NCBI GenBank assembly: GCA_022866195.1
Contig: JALHUF010000130.1
Location: 1 to 16,621 of the forward strand
Direction: 5' to 3'
DNA length: 16,621 bases
Source: Terriglobia bacterium
GTDB lineage: Bacteria > Acidobacteriota > Terriglobia > UBA7540
Position 1 is the stretch's first letter. Each line of letters begins with the position of its first letter. The position numbers and the translations under genes are program-made. Under the pieces are notes generated by a model. That model saw nothing but the letters and a program-made list of their open reading frames with translations. It was not told the origin of the DNA and did no database searches. Positions 14,789-16,621 of the stretch are shown in pieces.

Positions 14789-16378
14789 ATGGCCATGAAA
14801 ATCCTCGTTGCTGACAATATCTCCGAACGCGCTCTCGAGCTGCTCCAAGCCGAGAGATCTTTTGCGGTCGTGAATCTGCCCGGGAAGGCCGGCGCTTCGC
14901 TGGCGGACGAAATCCGCGACGCCGACGCTCTTGTGGTGCGCAGCGCCACCAAGGTAACGGCGCAGTTGCTCGAACACGCCGAGCGCCTGCGCGCCATCGG
15001 GCTGGCCGGCGTGGGCGTGGACAACGTGGACCTCGATGCCGCTACGAAGAAGGGCATCGTGGTGATGAACACGCCGGGCGGCAACGCGGTTGCCGTCGCC
15101 GAACATGCGGTGGCGCTGATGCTGGCCCTGGTCCGCCGCATCCCCCAAGCCGACAGCGCCCTCAAGCAGGGCCGCTGGGAGAAAAAGAAATTGATGGGCA
15201 CGGAGCTGCGCGCGAAGACCATCGGCCTGATCGGTCTAGGCAAGATCGGGATGGAAGTGGCGCGGCTGGCTCAGGCCTTCCAAATGGAGGTCATCGCCCA
15301 TGACCCTTATGTTTCTTCGCTGATGGCGCGCGAGCAGAACGTGCGGCTGGTGGCGCTGGAGGAGTTACTGAAGGCGAGCGACTTCATCAGCGTGCACGCC
15401 TCGGCGACGCCGGAGACGCACCATCTGCTCAACACGCAGACGCTGGCTCTGGCGAAGCCGGGCGTCCGCATCGTGAACTGCGCGCGCGGAGAATTGATCC
15501 ATGAGGAGGATCTGCTTCAGGCGCTCGAAAGCGGCCAGGTGGCTGGCGCGGCTCTGGACGTCTTCGAGAATGAGCCGCCCAAGGACTTCCGTCTGGCGGC
15601 GCACCCGAACGTCATCGCTACGCCGCACATCGCCGGCTCGACCGAGGAGGCGCAGGAAATTGTGGGCGTCCGCATCGCCGAACAGGTACGTGACTACCTG
15701 CTCCAGGGCGTGGCCCGCAACGCGGTGAACATGCCGACGATTTCGCCGGAAGAGTACAAGAAGCTCGAGCCTTACATTCAGTTGGGAGAGAAACTCGGCG
15801 CCTTCGTGGCGCAGATCGCCCCAGGGCGACTGGAAGAGATTCACATCAGCTACGACGGCGGCCTGGCGGAACTCAACACCCATCTGGTGAAGAACGCCGT
15901 GCTGAAAGGCATCCTCAACTGCGTCCTTTCCGAGCAGGCGAACCTGGTGAACGCGGGCACGCTCGCGCAGGCGCGCGGTGTCGAGGTGACGGAGTTGCGC
16001 AGCGCGCACCGGGCGGCGTTTTCCAACTCCCTTGGCATCGCGCTGCGCACGGAAACGGATTCCGCCTCGGTGCTCGGCATGCTGGGCCTGCGCGGCGAGC
16101 TGCGCATTCTGGGCATCAACGATATCGATGTGGAGGCCCCGCTGCGCGGTGTCATCCTTTTCATCCGCAACCAGGACGTGCCGGGCGTCATCGGGCGCGT
16201 GGGGACGCTCCTGGGCGATCGCAACATCAACATCGCCAACTTCGCCCTGGGCCGCAGCCAGAAGGCCGCCGAGGCCATCGGCCTCGTCAACGTGGACAAC
16301 CCCATCCCCGAGGCCGTGCTTACGGAAATCCGCGCTATCCCGGCCGTCCGCGTGGCACGAGTGGTGTCAATTGAGTGA
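14789..16378 (+). CDS. serA: D-3-phosphoglycerate dehydrogenase, long ACT-domain form
   Basis: SerA oxidises 3-phosphoglycerate to 3-phosphohydroxypyruvate, the first step of serine synthesis. The 529-residue protein is the long type: a split substrate domain, a Rossmann NAD domain with GLGKIG (149-154) and Asp172 (HDPYV, as in NAD-dependent enzymes), catalytic Arg233 (CARGELI), Glu262 (NEPP) and His280 (TPHIAGSTEEA), then an intervening ASB-like domain (about 320-450) and a C-terminal ACT domain (about 453-529; GVILFIRNQDVPGVIGRVGT) where serine may regulate. A start at 14795 (third residue) is equally plausible; no ribosome site is visible for either. The last codons (S-I-E-stop) lie inside the period-8 array at 16367-16406. 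Confidence 0.96.
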   Translation: MAMKILVADNISERALELLQAERSFAVVNLPGKAGASLADEIRDADALVVRSATKVTAQLLEHAERLRAIGLAGVGVDNVDLDAATKKGIVVMNTPGGNAVAVAEHAVALMLALVRRIPQADSALKQGRWEKKKLMGTELRAKTIGLIGLGKIGMEVARLAQAFQMEVIAHDPYVSSLMAREQNVRLVALEELLKASDFISVHASATPETHHLLNTQTLALAKPGVRIVNCARGELIHEEDLLQALESGQVAGAALDVFENEPPKDFRLAAHPNVIATPHIAGSTEEAQEIVGVRIAEQVRDYLLQGVARNAVNMPTISPEEYKKLEPYIQLGEKLGAFVAQIAPGRLEEIHISYDGGLAELNTHLVKNAVLKGILNCVLSEQANLVNAGTLAQARGVEVTELRSAHRAAFSNSLGIALRTETDSASVLGMLGLRGELRILGINDIDVEAPLRGVILFIRNQDVPGVIGRVGTLLGDRNINIANFALGRSQKAAEAIGLVNVDNPIPEAVLTEIRAIPAVRVARVVSIE

Positions 16379-16406
16379 TTGCGTGAGTGAGTGATTGAGT
16401 GAACTG
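16367..16406. repeat. Period-8 degenerate tandem repeat (end of serA)
   Basis: Five 8-mers run from 16367 to 16406, with GTGA at the start of four (for example GTGATTGC at 16375, GTGATTGA at 16391). The unit is the same as in the fabH-fabD spacer 9.6 kb away. The stop codon of serA (16376-16378) lies in the second unit, and the next gene begins 4 bp after the last. No inverted arm is present before that gene; one could exist beyond the window. Confidence 0.75.
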
Positions 16407-16410
16407 ACCC

Positions 16411-16621
16411 ATGAGCCAGCCGGAGGAGTTGAGGCAACGAACCAAGCAATTCGCCTTGCGAGTCATCAGACTGTTTCGATCCCTGCCCAAGTCCGACGAG
16501 GTACGCATCCTGGGGAAGCAACTCTTGCGCTCGGGAACCTCAGTCGCCGCTAACTACAGAGCCCTTTGCCGCGCGCGTTCCAAAGCCGAGTTTATCGCCA
16601 AGTTGGGAACGGTCATCGAAG
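16411..16621 (+). CDS. Four-helix bundle protein, 23S rRNA intervening-sequence (S23/Avd-like) family, partial
   Basis: Proteins of this family are small helical bundles, first found in insertions of 23S rRNA genes. They are related to Avd, the accessory protein of diversity-generating retroelements; the role of stand-alone members is unknown. From the ATG at 16411 the frame stays open to the right edge (70 codons of an expected 115-125). The recognisable pattern is RTKQFALRVIRLFRSLPKS, then LGKQLLRSGTSVAANYRA and CRARSKAEFIAKLG. The start is supported by the family pattern, with no clear ribosome site. It lies directly after a period-8 repeat array. No reverse transcriptase or variable repeat is visible in the window. 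Confidence 0.85.
   Translation, partial: MSQPEELRQRTKQFALRVIRLFRSLPKSDEVRILGKQLLRSGTSVAANYRALCRARSKAEFIAKLGTVIE

Noticed and set aside
13493..15148. 551-codon open frame on the minus strand across the aminotransferase and serA
   Set aside because: It is antisense to two well-recognised genes, has no family pattern, and is rich in His/Arg/Gly as expected of the reverse frame of GC-rich codons.

Overview
This is a GC-rich bacterial chromosomal segment with tightly packed genes. It is probably from an Acidobacteriota-like organism, possibly a metagenome-derived contig. The lineage call is an inference from the gene order (yceD-rpmF-plsX-fabH-fabD-fabG-acpP-fabF followed by an etfB/etfA pair), a two-PilZ-domain protein, a four-helix-bundle S23-family gene, and intergenic spacers filled with degenerate 7-8 bp repeats. 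No rRNA or tRNA gene, transposase or CRISPR array was seen.

Layout. Positions 1-3404 are on the minus strand: the 5' part of ffh (signal recognition particle GTPase, cut by the left edge), ada (DNA alkylation repair and regulator), and a protein with two PilZ domains around a Cys4 centre. A divergent region (3405-3654) holds a TetR-operator-like palindrome and a near-consensus sigma70 promoter. That promoter starts a long plus-strand run of ribosome-related genes (yceD/DUF177, rpmF), phospholipid entry (plsX) and type II fatty acid synthesis (fabH, fabD, fabG, acpP, fabF). Next come etfB, a small ABM-like gene broken by an in-frame amber codon, and etfA. A secreted hypothetical protein converges on etfA from the minus strand. 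A divergent promoter region (13240-13582) then drives a class V aminotransferase and serA, which together look like a serine biosynthesis unit. The window ends inside a four-helix-bundle gene.

How the genes work together. PlsX, FabH, FabD, FabG, AcpP and FabF cover initiation, malonyl loading, condensation and first reduction of fatty acid synthesis, plus acyl-phosphate production for phospholipids. The dehydratase (FabZ/FabA) and enoyl reductase are not in this window. EtfAB carries electrons from flavin dehydrogenases. The aminotransferase and SerA would supply phosphoserine if the aminotransferase replaces SerC.

The most unusual feature is the spacers. Seven of them carry degenerate tandem repeats with a strict 7- or 8-bp period. 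Each site has its own unit, most have a second inverted arm of the same period that could fold into a long hairpin, and several start at, or run into, the stop codon of the upstream gene. They resemble in form the heptameric STRR repeats of cyanobacteria, but the unit changes from site to site.
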